From the NCBI GenBank assembly GCA_030549495.1, contig JAUIRK010000884.1:372001-436000 (forward strand): a DNA stretch of 64,000 bases, in the 5' to 3' direction. Made by a program: the position numbers and the translations under genes. Position 1 is the first letter of the stretch; every line of letters begins with the position of its first letter. The stretch comes from Nectonema munidae (Eukaryota; Nematomorpha; Nectonematoida; Nectonematidae). Positions 10,758-22,255 of this stretch are shown here, one piece after another. The notes beneath the pieces were generated by a model. The model searched no databases, was not told where the DNA came from, and was given only the letters and a program-made list of their open reading frames with translations.

Positions 10758-11804
10758 TTATAAGAGATCGATTCTGCAATAAAAAGGCTTTTCAAAAGTG
10801 ATATCAAATAAATCTCCACTCCGTTTAATATAAAGTTTGCACTGAGAAAAACCAGATAAGGCTTCGCTAATCACTTTTGTGTTTATAAGAGCTAAGCCCT
10901 TTCCATTAAGGCACGATCTCACAACCCCACATTTTACCAAAGATTCTGAATTTTTTGTGAATATATCATCACCACTTTGTAATTTTAGGTTACCAAAACT
11001 TTCAGAAATAGGAAACAACTTTTTTCTGGAGACACCGGTATAATGCGTTCTAGCCGTTAGTTCTTGACCTAGGTAGCAACCTTTTTCGAATGATATACCA
11101 TGCATTTCGATAACGTTTGTTTCAAATGGCAAGGTTTTATTTGGTATACAATCTATACAACCTTCACATACTCCTAAAGACAACCTCTTTTCTTCATACT
11201 TTTCATAAGAGTCTGAAAAAGATGTTAAATGAGAAGTCATACATAACATTCTCATGCCTAAATTTGATACACGAGGATCAAAAAAAATATCGTAATCAAG
11301 TTCATTTACTCTAGAAGAATTTAAACACGATAAAACAGAAATACCATCTTCTTTATGTATCAGAACTTTCTTCCTAAGTCGAAAAAAATTTAAATGTACC
11401 AAAATCTGATCAATAACATTTTCATCAAATTCTAAAAGATATCCATCTTGGTTATAATTTTCTTTAAGGCCATTATTTATTTGTAATGTTTTAATTGGAT
11501 AAATGATGGATTCGGCAATAACTCTCCCTTTTACATTTAAAAATAGAGTATATATGGATCTACCAATTTTATTTTGATCAATTTCTGAACCAAGACTACT
11601 TGAAAAAGGATTATTTTGAGATCGTTTTTGTTTACAGTTTTTGATATCATTTGTTATTAAAGATTGTAAAAATGATTCTGAATCTGAACCTATCACTGAC
11701 AAAAATTTTCTTTTTGACAAAACTTCAATTGATTCTGAGGATAGTGAAACCTTATGGATATAAAAGGAATTTAAAATTTTACGAAATGATTTAGAAACGA
11801 ACAT
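10758..11804 (-). CDS. IBA57: IBA57-like Fe-S cluster assembly factor (YgfZ/GcvT family)
   Basis: A complete 348-residue frame with no visible intron. The N-terminal GcvT/YgfZ-type folate-binding fold is marked by a segment ending FLQSLITND (residues 45-53) and LFLNVKGRVIAE (87-98). The family signature KGCYLGQE is at 241-248, including the conserved cysteine, and is followed by LTARTHYTGVSRKKLFP. Length fits animal IBA57, which works with ISCA1/ISCA2 in making mitochondrial [4Fe-4S] proteins. The first methionine is followed by a basic, hydroxyl-rich stretch (SKSFRKILNSFYIHK) suitable for mitochondrial import, which supports this start. The insert at residues 56-80, rich in N, S and Q, is poorly conserved. 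A sarcosine-dehydrogenase-like paralogue is unlikely given the small size. It is the only full-length host gene seen here. Confidence 0.93.
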   Translation of the reverse strand: MFVSKSFRKILNSFYIHKVSLSSESIEVLSKRKFLSVIGSDSESFLQSLITNDIKNCKQKRSQNNPFSSSLGSEIDQNKIGRSIYTLFLNVKGRVIAESIIYPIKTLQINNGLKENYNQDGYLLEFDENVIDQILVHLNFFRLRKKVLIHKEDGISVLSCLNSSRVNELDYDIFFDPRVSNLGMRMLCMTSHLTSFSDSYEKYEEKRLSLGVCEGCIDCIPNKTLPFETNVIEMHGISFEKGCYLGQELTARTHYTGVSRKKLFPISESFGNLKLQSGDDIFTKNSESLVKCGVVRSCLNGKGLALINTKVISEALSGFSQCKLYIKRSGDLFDITFEKPFYCRIDLL

Positions 11805-12084
11805 ATTTTTCTAATTATTTAGCAGATAAAAATTATTAAAATTTATAAAAGGATAAATACCTTCAATTAAATAGAAAAAAATATAACTTTCAAAAATATA
11901 ACTTTAAAATAAAAGAGATAGTTTTTACACGAATCTGGCTATCTAGGAAGAATTTAATGGAATAAAAAAATTAATAAAATATATATTTAAAGAATGCAAT
12001 TCCAAATTAGTATGCATTATATTTAAAAAAAAAGAATATAATCATTGAAAATTCAAAATTTTTTAATTTAAATAATTTTAAAAA
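11805..12084. promoter_or_regulatory. Upstream region of the IBA57-like gene
   Basis: Very AT-rich sequence between the IBA57 start and the composite insertion at 12095. Any promoter must lie here or extend beyond the insertion. No core motif stands out. Confidence 0.3.
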
Positions 12085-12136
12085 GTCCTACCGGTTGTTG
12101 TTGTTGTTGTCTGTTGAATTGACGCAGCATGTAATA

Positions 12137-13386
12137 CAGGGCCCGCGCGTCCTATTAAAATTGGGGGCTGCCCCCCACTCATAAAGTAAGCCCCCCCCCC
12201 CTCTCCTTAAATGTAAGCCCCCCCCCCCTCTTATCAATCTCAAGTCACTGTAAAATAGACAATTTTGTTCCATTGTTTTTATATAAACATCCACCAATCA
12301 ATCAAGCATATCAACAAAGTTGGCAAGTGCTGATATTCCAATCCAAGTGTTATTTAATTAAAGCTTAGTCCTTCCTAAAATCCCTCAAAGATTGAGTGAT
12401 TTTTAAGTTGATTCATCCATGAAGCCTAATTCTGATGATAATAATTCAGAAATTGCAAAAATTAGAAAAATATATTATGAATGCTTTGATTCAGTAATAC
12501 AGGAAATTTCAAAAAGGTAAAAAATGATATATTACCATTTTGCTTAATGAGTTTTTGGAATTTTTTAGATTTGCAGATCAAAACATTTCAATTATAAATG
12601 CTATTAACTGCCTTATGCCTAGTTCAAAAGAACCTTTTCTTATGTATGAGAAAATCAAAACACTATGCACCCTTATTGAAATAAAGACTGACGAAAATAT
12701 TTTATCTTCTTAGTGCTTAGTAATCTATCATTTGAATAATACGTTTTCTATAATAATCGTTTTTAATATTTGACATAACTAGGTTATCAAAACTTTTTTG
12801 GAGGGAAAGAACTTACCACCAGGAATAGAAATTTCTGATATTTTAAAGGAATTATATCCCATCAAGTCCGCCTGTAATGAGATCTTTTCTTTGTATATTG
12901 GTAATTATGATATTTTCACTAAAATATTATTTACTTTACAGTATATTTTTAAGCTACTTTAACAATAGGCATCAGCACAGCGTCGTGTGAAAGAAGTTTT
13001 TCAACACTTAAAAGAATTTTCACTTCTTCACGACAGTCGATGCTGAGTGAAAGAAAAGAAAACTTGATAATTCTTTCTAAAGGGAAAAAACTCACCAAGA
13101 AAGTTCCATTTGATGATTTCCTAAAGAATTTTAACAAAAAACCAAGAAGACTAACGTTAACTGTTTGAACATAGAATATTAACTTATTCACAATTTTTTA
13201 ATAAAATGATTCATCTTTAATTTTTGTTTCTCAAAGATCAATGAGGATTTCAAATGATTTTCTATATCTATTTTTTGTCACATTGATAAGAGCTTTTTTT
13301 TGAAAAAACTTTAAGTGTATATTCAACACACTAGAAAGTTTGAGCCCCCCCCCCCCCCCCAAAAATTTTGGTTAGCGCGGGCCCTG
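12137..13386 (+). mobile_element. Compact hAT transposon, 1250 bp, with perfect TSD
   Basis: Terminal repeats CAGGGCCCGCGC (12137) and GCGCGGGCCCTG (ending 13386) are flanked by the identical 8-mer ATGTAATA (12129-12136 and 13387-13394). C runs lie near both ends (11 C at 12191 and at 12218, 16 C at 13345). The interior keeps only the last part of a hAT transposase, so mobilisation would need help from another element. It inserted into older sequence of the composite insertion at 12095-17481. Confidence 0.88.
12419..13168 (+). pseudogene. Truncated hAT transposase, C-terminal part, intron-like gaps
   Basis: From the ATG at 12419 the frame runs to 12516 and meets GTAAAA. A 52-bp AT-rich gap ends in TTTTTTAG at 12568, after which the frame continues as RFADQNISIINAINCLMPS. 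A further block, VIKTFLEGKNLPPGIEISD, begins near 12782 after another AG and meets GTAATT near 12900. The last block (about 12955-13168) carries STASCERSFSTLKRIF and RQSMLSERKENLIIL, the hAT dimerisation region typical of ZMYM1/TTF-type hAT proteins. The BED finger and catalytic aspartates are absent. One block ends in a stop, so it is scored as a remnant. Confidence 0.7.
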
Positions 13387-13394
13387 ATGTAATA

Positions 13395-16300
13395 TACACT
13401 CTTACACAATATAACATTGGCATACACTCTAACATAATCAAAAATTTCATATGCTGAACTTCTTACACATAAACACTAATTGCTCATGCACCAGCTGGGC
13501 AAACCTCACACACACACTACACAGCTCATTCACGACATAATTTCAATCAACGAGCCATACGCACTCAATCTCTCTCTACCCTCCATTCCCAGCACATATT
13601 CCTCTCTCTACATATCACCACCCACCTACTACTCCGCTTGCATTTTACTAAAATCATACTCATTTTCACATTCCTCAAGCAATTTCCTCACAACAATACG
13701 CTTTTGCGATTATTTTTTTATCCAACACTCCTCTTTTTTTTGCTCTTACTATTCCCCACCCTCCAACACAAAAGCTTTCACTGATGCCTTCACTCTCGAT
13801 CTCAACCGCGCCAAAGCACACATATCAGCGATTTCCAAATCTTTTTACCTCATCATTTGCACCAACTGCAACGCGCGATACTTCCTTTGGGACCAAAAAG
13901 AAAATTTACGCGGCATCGAGGCGACATCCTTCATCGTCCAACACAATCTACACATTTGCGACAACACAACAGAGCCAACCTTCCTGAGAATTATAAACAA
14001 CATTGTCATCTCATCACATATTGACATAACTCTCTCTTCAGCAAACACATACGATCTCATCTCAAACTGGGCCATCTCCGATCAACCCTCCGCATCTGAC
14101 CATCACTACATAACTTTTCAACTCAACATCAACGCGAAAGCACACACACGCACCCCTACGAAATCTCCAAAATACACGCACTGGCACACCTTCCTCCGTA
14201 CTCTATCCACCAATCTACCGCACTGCACACCCGCACTTCACTCAACTACCACCACAGAAGAAGCCGCTCGCAACATAAACAACGCTCTAACTACTTCGAT
14301 AAACTCGTCCACTCCTTCAAAGCCCTATCCCCAAAGAAAAAAAGCTTATTTTTGGACACCAGCCCTGAGTCAACAAAAGAAAACACTACGCCGGGCCCTC
14401 AAAAACTTGAGGAAAAACACCTCACCCTCGAACATCACATTTTACACACACACTCAACAACTCTACCTCAGCTCAATAAAAACTGCAAAGCGAAATGCAT
14501 GGATTAGTTTTACCTCATCCACATCATCCAATCCATGGTCCATCAAAAACAAAATCATCAAGTCAAAAAAGCCTACGGCCGATTTCCACAAATTACTTCC
14601 AGACCCAAACGCCGATTCAATTCAAATAAATCCACCTTTTCTTCTTCCTTTTTTCCTGCCGACAACCCCCTCTCTGACGATCCATATCAACCCGCATTAC
14701 GCTCTTCCTCACTCACATTCACAACATCGCTAACCATCCATCACTTCCCAGCCATAACATCATCTGAACTCTCACACGCAGTAAACTCGCTCCGACCCAG
14801 CTCAGCCATAAGCCTCGACTTAATCTCCACAAATCACATTAAAAAGTCAATCCATCTCCTAGAAAGACCCTTAATCAACATGTACAACGCTTGTGTAACC
14901 CTCTCTTTTTTTCCTTCATTATGAAAAGTAGGAAAAGTTATTTTTCTACCAAAACCCCACAAAGATCTATCAGAACTCAAAAACTGGAGACCTATTACCA
15001 TTCTTCCCGTCCTCGGCAAAATCCTAGAAAAAATCCTTCGAAGAAGGCTCGTCCACTACATTACTCAAAACAACCTCCTCCATCTCTCTCAGTTTACCTA
15101 TTTTCCTCTTGGAAACACCAAGTCGGTCTTATCAAAACTAACTGAACACCTTCAACACTCCATCACATCCCACAAAACCGCTACAGTCTTATTTCTAGAC
15201 ATTGATAAAGCATTTAACAGCGCCTGGCACCCCGCAATCTTTCTAAACATGCATCTCAAAAAATATCCATACTACATGATAAAATTCATACACAACTATC
15301 TACAAAATCGAGCTTTAGTTTTCCGCGAAAAATCAACACGTGCAGTTCACTTGCTATCACTCTCTACCCCTCAAGGAGGATGCCTCTCCGACATTCTCTG
15401 GCTTATCTTGATAAAACCTCTTCTAGACATCCTCGACTCAAACGCACATTTCTCACAATGCTTCTCAGACGACCTGCTATTTTCCTTTTCCTCAAACACA
15501 CAACCCGAAAACATTCAGCGCATCTCATCCCTTTTCAACGCTTTAAATTTTACCGCTAATTCACTCAAAATCACCTTTAACACATCCAAAACCACACTAA
15601 TGCATTTTACGCGCAAACATTCTCCGCATCTACCCCTACGCATCACAACATAACTCTCATACAACCTGATAGAACCACTGAATTGTTGGGTCTCACCTTT
15701 CAAACCAATTTAAAATGGTATACACACTTCAAAAACATTTACACAAAACTCACCAGGACCCTATTTCAAATAAGAGCAGCCATTTCATATAAATGAGGCC
15801 TCAACATCCACTACTCTCTTTTTATTTACAAATCACTCATACTTCTATCACTTCAATATGACGTTCTATTTTTGGGGTCACAACTTGATCATCCCACAAC
15901 CCTGACTTTTCTTTTCAAAATCCATCGCCTTAGTCTTTTAACAATTTTAAAAGCTTTCCGCACAACTTCCACTTGTTCTTTAGAGTTCATGTCAAATTGC
16001 CCGCCTCTTCTCATTCATTTGAAAAGCACACTCATTAAACATTACGTCAAGATATTCAAATCCTTACTACCTCCCTCTTCAGCCTCCATGTTTCACTTAC
16101 CCTTCAATGCTATACACCCTTACACAATCCTTCTCCATACAGCACTCCCACACCTGTAAAAATACCTCGTACACCAAAAAATTCATCCAGCCACACTAAC
16201 ACACCCATCGTTATCTCTTCCATACAACATCACAATTTATCCCAATAAAGACACCGCAATTACCCACATAAAAGAGATCAGACAACTCTCAAACCTCTCT

Positions 16301-17200
16301 ACACTCAGAATTTTCACAGATGCGGCCAAATCAATAAACAGATGCGCTTTCGCATACGCTTTCCACGCAGGCGACTCTCTAATTCCCTTCCATTCCTCAA
16401 ATTCTCCATTAAACCATTTGACCACGACATATGATGCTGAATGCACAGCCTTAATCTCCTCCTGCTACCACATTACCCATAACATTCACCTGTTCAAACA
16501 GTTCACCCACATCCATTTCTACACAGACTCACAGAAAATTACACGTGACCTATATCTTCACAGAAACATTCCTTTCCACACCTCAATCCTATTCTCAAAA
16601 CTGCGTTCTCTCTCTTCTCTTTTCACGATTTCTATTCTCTGGTGCCCTGCTCATTCCAACATACAAGAAAACATACGCGTAGACTTGCTCGCTAAACAAG
16701 CCCTTTCCAAAACACACACATCACACCTAACTTCCATAAACACGGACGTTCTCACTCAAAACCTCACTTTACACACCTTTAATCAATGGCAACAATTTAT
16801 CACCAAGTCCTCCAAGACCACGCTCTCAGATATACCGGATATAAAACAATACCCCAATTTTGGGCCATCAATAAATTCACCCCATCGCGATCTATAAGGT
16901 CACTGCCCCTGTAAATCATATCTATATCACATCAAACTCACCGACAATCAAACCTGCCGTTTCTCCAACGACCCTTTAGAAACACCTTATCATCTATTAT
17001 TCATATGCCCTTTTTTTCATATTCTATCGACACACAATGATAAACTCGTGCATCAAAACTCTAGGCCATTTTCCAACCAACTTCAGCCAAATCCTCTTCC
17101 ACCCCAATTTATTAAACGCGTTATCTTCCTCGATTAAAACCATCGAAATCATCCTACTAACGCATTCTTATTAACCACACTTAGTTTCTTTTACTTACAT
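13395..17200 (+). mobile_element. C-rich LINE with endonuclease, RT and RNase H (I/R1-like), broken
   Basis: Frames run left to right through the usual order of domains. The end of an APE endonuclease is at about 14060-14120 (SDHHYITFQLN). RT follows: NWRPITILPVLGKILEKILR near 14985-15045, FLDIDKAFNSAWH near 15193-15231, TPQGGCLSDILW near 15367-15402, and FSDD where YADD is expected near 15466. RNase H has TDAAKS near 16318, YDAECTAL near 16430, FYTDSQ near 16519 and ILWCPAHSN near 16636. A C-terminal Cys/His stretch (16905-17020) ends it. Several frameshifts separate the blocks (frames 13480-14733, 14535-14924, 14891-15145, 15249-15653, 16418-16897). Codons favour C on the plus strand, unlike neighbouring DNA. 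Confidence 0.85.
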
Positions 17201-17371
17201 TTTAGAAATCTCTCACTTTATTTCCATCACCCTTGCCAAGCTTAAACCGTCTTCAAGCTTTCAACAACGCTTTCGAACGATCTTCAACTAAACTTTAACA
17301 AGCAGTTTGCAAGGATATCAATTGATTTTGGAAACTGCTTTGACATCCTTACCAATCCAATCCAAAAGTTG

Positions 17372-17481
17372 TCGAAACTTGAAAGCTGGCACTTGGCTTA
17401 CCATAAGAGTTAGGAGCTTTGAGGTTCGAACCCCTAACATTCAACTTGCTGAGTCGTACACCCTAACAACCATTGAGGCTC
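17372..17481 (-). repeat. tRNA-like terminal segment
   Basis: On the minus strand from 17481: GAGCCTCAATGGTTGTTAGG (A-box region), then GGGGTTCGAACCTC (B box) and AAAGCTCC, so the outer four bases pair as an acceptor stem (GAGC/GCTC). The arms are otherwise weak, so this is a tRNA-derived SINE head rather than a gene. It ends exactly at the GTCCTACCGG duplication. Confidence 0.55.
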
Positions 17482-17491
17482 GTCCTACCGG

Positions 17492-18041
17492 CTAAATATA
17501 AATTAAATTTAAGAATAATCAAAAATAAATATGCAAAATTATCCACTACTCTATAATATTATGAAAAATAGAAAATATATCTACATCTTTGTGACTATAA
17601 AAGGTAAAGAAGTATATGATAAGGTAATATGTTATAATATTGTATTAACAGAAAACAAAAAAAATATATCATATATTGCTTATACATTTACATAAAAAAA
17701 TAATAATTTTAAAAATCAAGGATCAGAATACTTTTGTAACAATCCATAAATAGCTGATCTTTTTAAAATATTATACTAACAAATTTTGCAAAAATGAACA
17801 AATATAGTGATATGAAAAAAACATTTGAAATTTACTTATTCTTGAAAAATAAATTGCAATTTTTGAACCATTTGAAATTTATTCATGAAAAAGTAAAATT
17901 TCAAAATAAACAGATCAAAATTTCTAATTTTTGTAGATACGAACACTCTTTTCGGAACCTAAGATTAAAATTCTTTGATTTGTTTTTCCAGAATCATACA
18001 AAAGAATTGCTCACTATTTTTTGTGCGAGTATACTTTAGAG
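17492..18041. other. No gene recognised
   Basis: Very AT-rich. An 81-codon frame at 17794-18039 is lysine- and phenylalanine-rich, as expected of random AT-rich sequence, and has no family features. Confidence 0.45.
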
Positions 18042-19645
18042 CAGTGTTTCCCAAACTTTTTTAGATCAACGCCCTTCAAAGTTTCAAAAAATTTTCTAAC
18101 GCCCCCTATTAAAAATTGATACACAAATACATAAAAATATTTTCATAAAAAATGATTTATTTATTTAAAAAGTTAGATATATATTTTTTACTTTTTAAAT
18201 GCGATGGATGAGTTTGATGTATTTGGTTCTATGCTGCACAGAAGGAGTCTTAAGTCGCCTCTGCTTGCGATTTGCAAACGATTTCTTTGTCTCCTGAGAA
18301 GTTGTGTTATAACACTGAAGCTGCGTTCAGCCATATACCTAGTAGGAAAAAAAAAGAAAAAAATCTTATTTTTTTCCCATAATTTCAGAAATTTACAGGA
18401 ATGCAAAGTTGAATTCAAAAGTTTTGATATGATAACAAGGAGATCATCTATTGTAGGATAATCAAACGTCAAGTCTTTTTTGAGCTAATTCAAATTTGAA
18501 AATTGGAATAGCTTTCCACGACCAATATTTTGTCTGAAAAGTGAGAGTTTTTCAATGAATGCACAAATAACAATTTTATTTTGATGAGATTTACCTCAGA
18601 TTCGTGTAGATTTAGCTCATTAAATATGGTGAACAGGTGTGTCAAGTAGGCCACATCACTTTTGCAAGCTATGAGCTCAAGAGTAAAACCGCTTCAAAGA
18701 ATTTCCTCTTGATAACCATCGTACTTCCGTGTGTAAAAGCAGGCGATCAAATTCTTCATTATTGTCTTTGCAAAGTTGATGAAATAATTGCGAGTTAAGA
18801 GAATTATATTTTATTTTGTGATGCGCATTTAAATTGCGTTGATGTTTGATAGAGTTAAGTGCCATCAACTTAAGGTGGCATATATGAGTTGTGCAATGGG
18901 TGGCTTTCAGAGGGTGGACTAGGGAGTATGGGTGTATTTGTCGTAGAACTAGGTATGGGTCGTTCACAATTGACGTCAACCTTTTTTTGATAAATTTCAA
19001 CATTTTTTTGATAAAATAGCTATCAAGAGATTTATGAAGATGTTCATTCAAGTTTTTAGCAATTAAGTGCTGGCGATGAATAACACAGTAAACCGTGTGA
19101 CAATTGGAAGCATGTTTTTTTTTTAAAAGCAAGGAAACCTTTGTCTTCCCAGGCTGGAGCTCCATCAATTGAACAAGCAACGATATTACTCAAAAGAATT
19201 TCCTTCACTTTGAAAAACGCATAAATTTTATTGAAAATTAATTTACCTTTAGTGTCAGTTTCAAGTTCATCAGCAAAAAAACTCTTGTAGAACTTTTCCA
19301 TCTTTAATGAAACGGACATACGCCAAAAGCATTACTTCATTACCTGAAAGAGTAGATTCGTCCAACTGGAAACTCAATTGTGACTTTTGAGCGTCTCATA
19401 TAGAGTTTCAACAATATTGCACGCCATCTCATCAATTCTTCTTTGTACTGAATTGTGGAATTGAATTCAAAATAGTTTTGGGAAAAAGAATGATGCACTA
19501 CAGTAGTGATAACTTCTTCTATAGTTGGTAAAATAAGTTGTTCTCCAATTGAGTGAAGTTTCCTTGATTTAGCAATCAATCTTGAAATATTGTATGAACA
19601 AACAATCGCATCATCACGCTTTTTTGATTGATTAGTGATAAACAA
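18042..19645 (-). mobile_element. hAT transposon, 5'-truncated (minus)
   Basis: The 3' terminus is CAGTGTTTCCCAAACTTTTT at 18042, a classical hAT end. Transposase blocks on the minus strand run in order. 19645-19340: SYNISRLIAKSRKLHSIGEQ, the region before the first catalytic aspartate in SCAND3/ZBED-type hAT proteins. 19319-19056: the segment with NIVACSIDGAPAWEDKGF. 19180-18677: the HRQHLIAKNL motif and HTEVRWLSRGNSLKRF, a strong family signature. 18472-18188: AERSFSVITQLLRRQRNRL and GDLRLLLC, the dimerisation domain. The blocks lie in different frames. The BED finger and 5' end are missing where the element meets LINE sequence near 19640-19730. Confidence 0.85.
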
Positions 19646-19831
19646 TAAAATTTGATTCCGATTATTAAATTTATCAAGAAGTTTTTGAAATATGAAGTTT
19701 TTTCATTTGCTTTGTAAAATGTCAAACTAATAGGTCTATAATTATCAACTAACGACCTATTTCCTCTTTTAAAAACTGGCATAACTTTTGCTAATTTGAA
19801 TGCACTTGGATAAACGGTGTACTCAATAAAT

Positions 19832-22255
19832 CAGGGGTGGCCAACCTATGGCGCATGCGCCAACAGTGGCGCATTATACACCTGAGATAATAAAAGAAAA
19901 AAGGTCTGCTCGTAAAAAAAAAGGAAAAAAATATAATAGAGTCAATATTCAATATAGGCGCATTCGTTATAAGCAGATCATATTCAATTTAAGAACATAA
20001 AATTCAAATAAAAAATTAAAATTTTTCTTCTTCCATTCATCAAAAAACAACATGTCTTCGTAAGTAAAATGAAGTTTTTATTCTTATTTTAATATATCAT
20101 GAGTGTTTTTGAAGTTGTAATTTTTCATCTAATAATTGTTTCATTTTTTTATCATTTTTCATTAATTTAATAAAATTTTATATTAGGCTTTTAATTTTTT
20201 CGAATATCGAATATTTTTTATATTGAATATTCAGAACAAATAGATTACATATTTGGAATTAGCATATCTATCTCTATTAAAATATAAAATATAAAATTTA
20301 AATTTTTTGTTTTTTAATTTTTCTAGTTTTTTTAAATAAAAACCCAAAAAATATACAAGTATTCTTCTTATCATTCTAATTACTAATTTTAAAGTTTAAA
20401 TATCTCATAGTAATAATAATAATATAATAGTAAAGAAGTTTTTTCTTTTTTTAGATACTAACCATAGTGAAAAATAACATGCACAAAAGAAAAACAGAAA
20501 GTGATAAATAATATAAGTTTTTTTCTTTTTTTAGATACTAACCATAGTGAAAAATAACATGCACAAAAGAAAAACAGAAAGTGATAGCAAACGTCAGTTT
20601 AATGAACTGTAGGAGAATGAATTCTTATTCATTGGGAGTTCTTTAGGAAAGCCAATGTGTATTGTTTGTGAAAGCCCTCTTTCAGATAACAGAAGATATG
20701 ATCTTAGCAGACACTATAAAAAAAACCAAGATGAAATAGAAGAAAAACAGAAGTTAGTGTCTGGCTCTGAGTTACGCAAATAATATGTTTTCGGGAAAAA
20801 AAAAAGGAAAATCTCTTCGTCAAAAGAAGTTGTGAAAGTTTGGCAATGCTCGAGGCATCCTACGAAATTGGCTCTGTGTTAGCCAAAAAGCATAAACTTT
20901 TTCTGACGGTGAAAATATTGTTAAACCTTGGCTCCAAAAATTAGCAAAATGTGTTGGTGACAAAAGTATTCAAGGAAAGGTAAACGAAAACGTCATTTAA
21001 AAGATCACGTATCTAAGCAACTGAAGAACCGTGTCCATGCATGTTCTTTCTTTTCTTTTGTCTTGGACGAATCTTCTGGCATATGTGATGTAGCCCAGTT
21101 AAGTATTTTTATAAAAGGGATTGATGATAATTTTAACATTTTTGAAGAACTTATTGGCCTTGAGTCACTCCATGGAAAAACCTCGACGAGCTGGCTGAAG
21201 AAAGCCTTTTTGTGTGATGAAAAGTAGATGTTTGATTTAGCATTTTTAGTTGATATTATACCAGCCATCTCAATGACCTAAATTCAAAACTGCAGGGTAA
21301 ATACAAATTGTTTCCTAGCCTAGTAAATGATATCAGTCCATTCAAAATAAAGCTAAAATTGTTTATCTCTAAGCTAGAAAACAAGGATTTGAGCCAATTT
21401 TCAAATTTAAAGGAAACAAATGAATGTGTTGAAGATAGTTACAAATTTACAGAATGTGTTAAAAAAATCATAATACTACAAGAGGTTTTTGATAGTCATT
21501 TTAGTAATTTTGACGAAGAAGAAGACTGCATGCTTGCGTTTATAAATACATTTTCACTTACTTGACAAAACATTCTGAAAATGCCTACCTTTACAGATGG
21601 AACTTATTGATTTAAAAGCTAATTCAGTACTAAAGAGTACATTTGATGCACTTTCCTCACTCCAAAGTGCATCTGAAATGATTGATTTTTGGTGATCTTT
21701 ACCATATCAACATTTTCCAGTACTGAGAAAGTTTGCCCAAAGTTATGCATGTCACTTCGACAACTTATAGAAAATGATAAAGAACAAACTGATGTCGCCA
21801 CTATTTGATTCGAATATGATGAAATGTCTGTTGATATCAGTTACTAATTTAATTCCTAATTTTCAGGATTTGGTGAAAGCAAAGCAAAGTCAAAAATCTC
21901 ATTAAAGTTAATTATGTTATTTTTGCTGTATGTGAAATTCTTCTTCTTTAAAACTGCTTATTGTGTTTTTATATTTTTATTAGCACTTCCAGAAATAAAT
22001 AATACTTATTTGGGAATTCAAAGTTAAATAAAGTGTGTTAGTAAAGTTTGCCTTGTATTTTTCATGTTAAACTCTTCCTCTACAACTACTAAGTCGGTCT
22101 AACTATCCTATATATCAAATGCTTATATGTATAACTACTAAATATATCCAAATTACAATACTTAAAGTGTTAAAAGTTCTTAAAAATTTGTGTGGCGCAT
22201 CTGAATTAGGGGTAAAAAAAATTGGTGCATGGGAAACAAAAGGTTGGCCACCCTC
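19832..22255 (+). mobile_element. hAT transposon nested in the LINE, 2424 bp
   Basis: Left end CAGGGGTGGCCAACC (19832), right end GGTTGGCCACCCTC (22255). Near-identical 8-mers flank it: CAATAAAT (19824-19831) and CAATACAT (22256-22263), one mismatch. On the plus strand a GTF2IRD2/SCAND3-type transposase starts at MHKRKTESDSK near 20560, with a BED-type finger CIVCESPLSDNRRYDLSRHY (about 20659-20718). Later blocks include an 85-codon frame at 21308-21565. Many frame breaks make it inactive. The bases on either side belong to one LINE, confirming the insertion. Confidence 0.88.
20439..20586 (+). repeat. 80-bp tandem duplication at the transposase start
   Basis: A 68-bp block at 20439-20506 recurs without change at 20519-20586. 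It holds a pyrimidine-rich tract with TTTTTTTAG (an acceptor-like site), the first ATG and the next codons MHKRKTESD. The copy number doubles both a possible splice acceptor and a start codon. Confidence 0.85.

Larger units (their letters stand above)
12095..17481. mobile_element. Composite insertion bounded by a 10-bp target duplication
   Basis: GTCCTACCGG occurs immediately outside both ends (12085-12094 and 17482-17491). The left end starts with (TTG)5, which on the minus strand is a (CAA)n tail. The right end is a tRNA-like head on the minus strand. Contents, left to right: CAA tail, compact hAT (12137-13386), C-rich RNase-H LINE on the plus strand (about 13395-17200), tRNA-like end. The simplest reading is either a LINE with an unusual tRNA-like terminus, or a minus-strand SINE that was itself a target for the LINE. 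Confidence 0.6.

Noticed and set aside
13845-14075. Minus-strand frame across the C-rich LINE
   Set aside because: Opposite strand of the LINE endonuclease region; an artefact of its codon bias.
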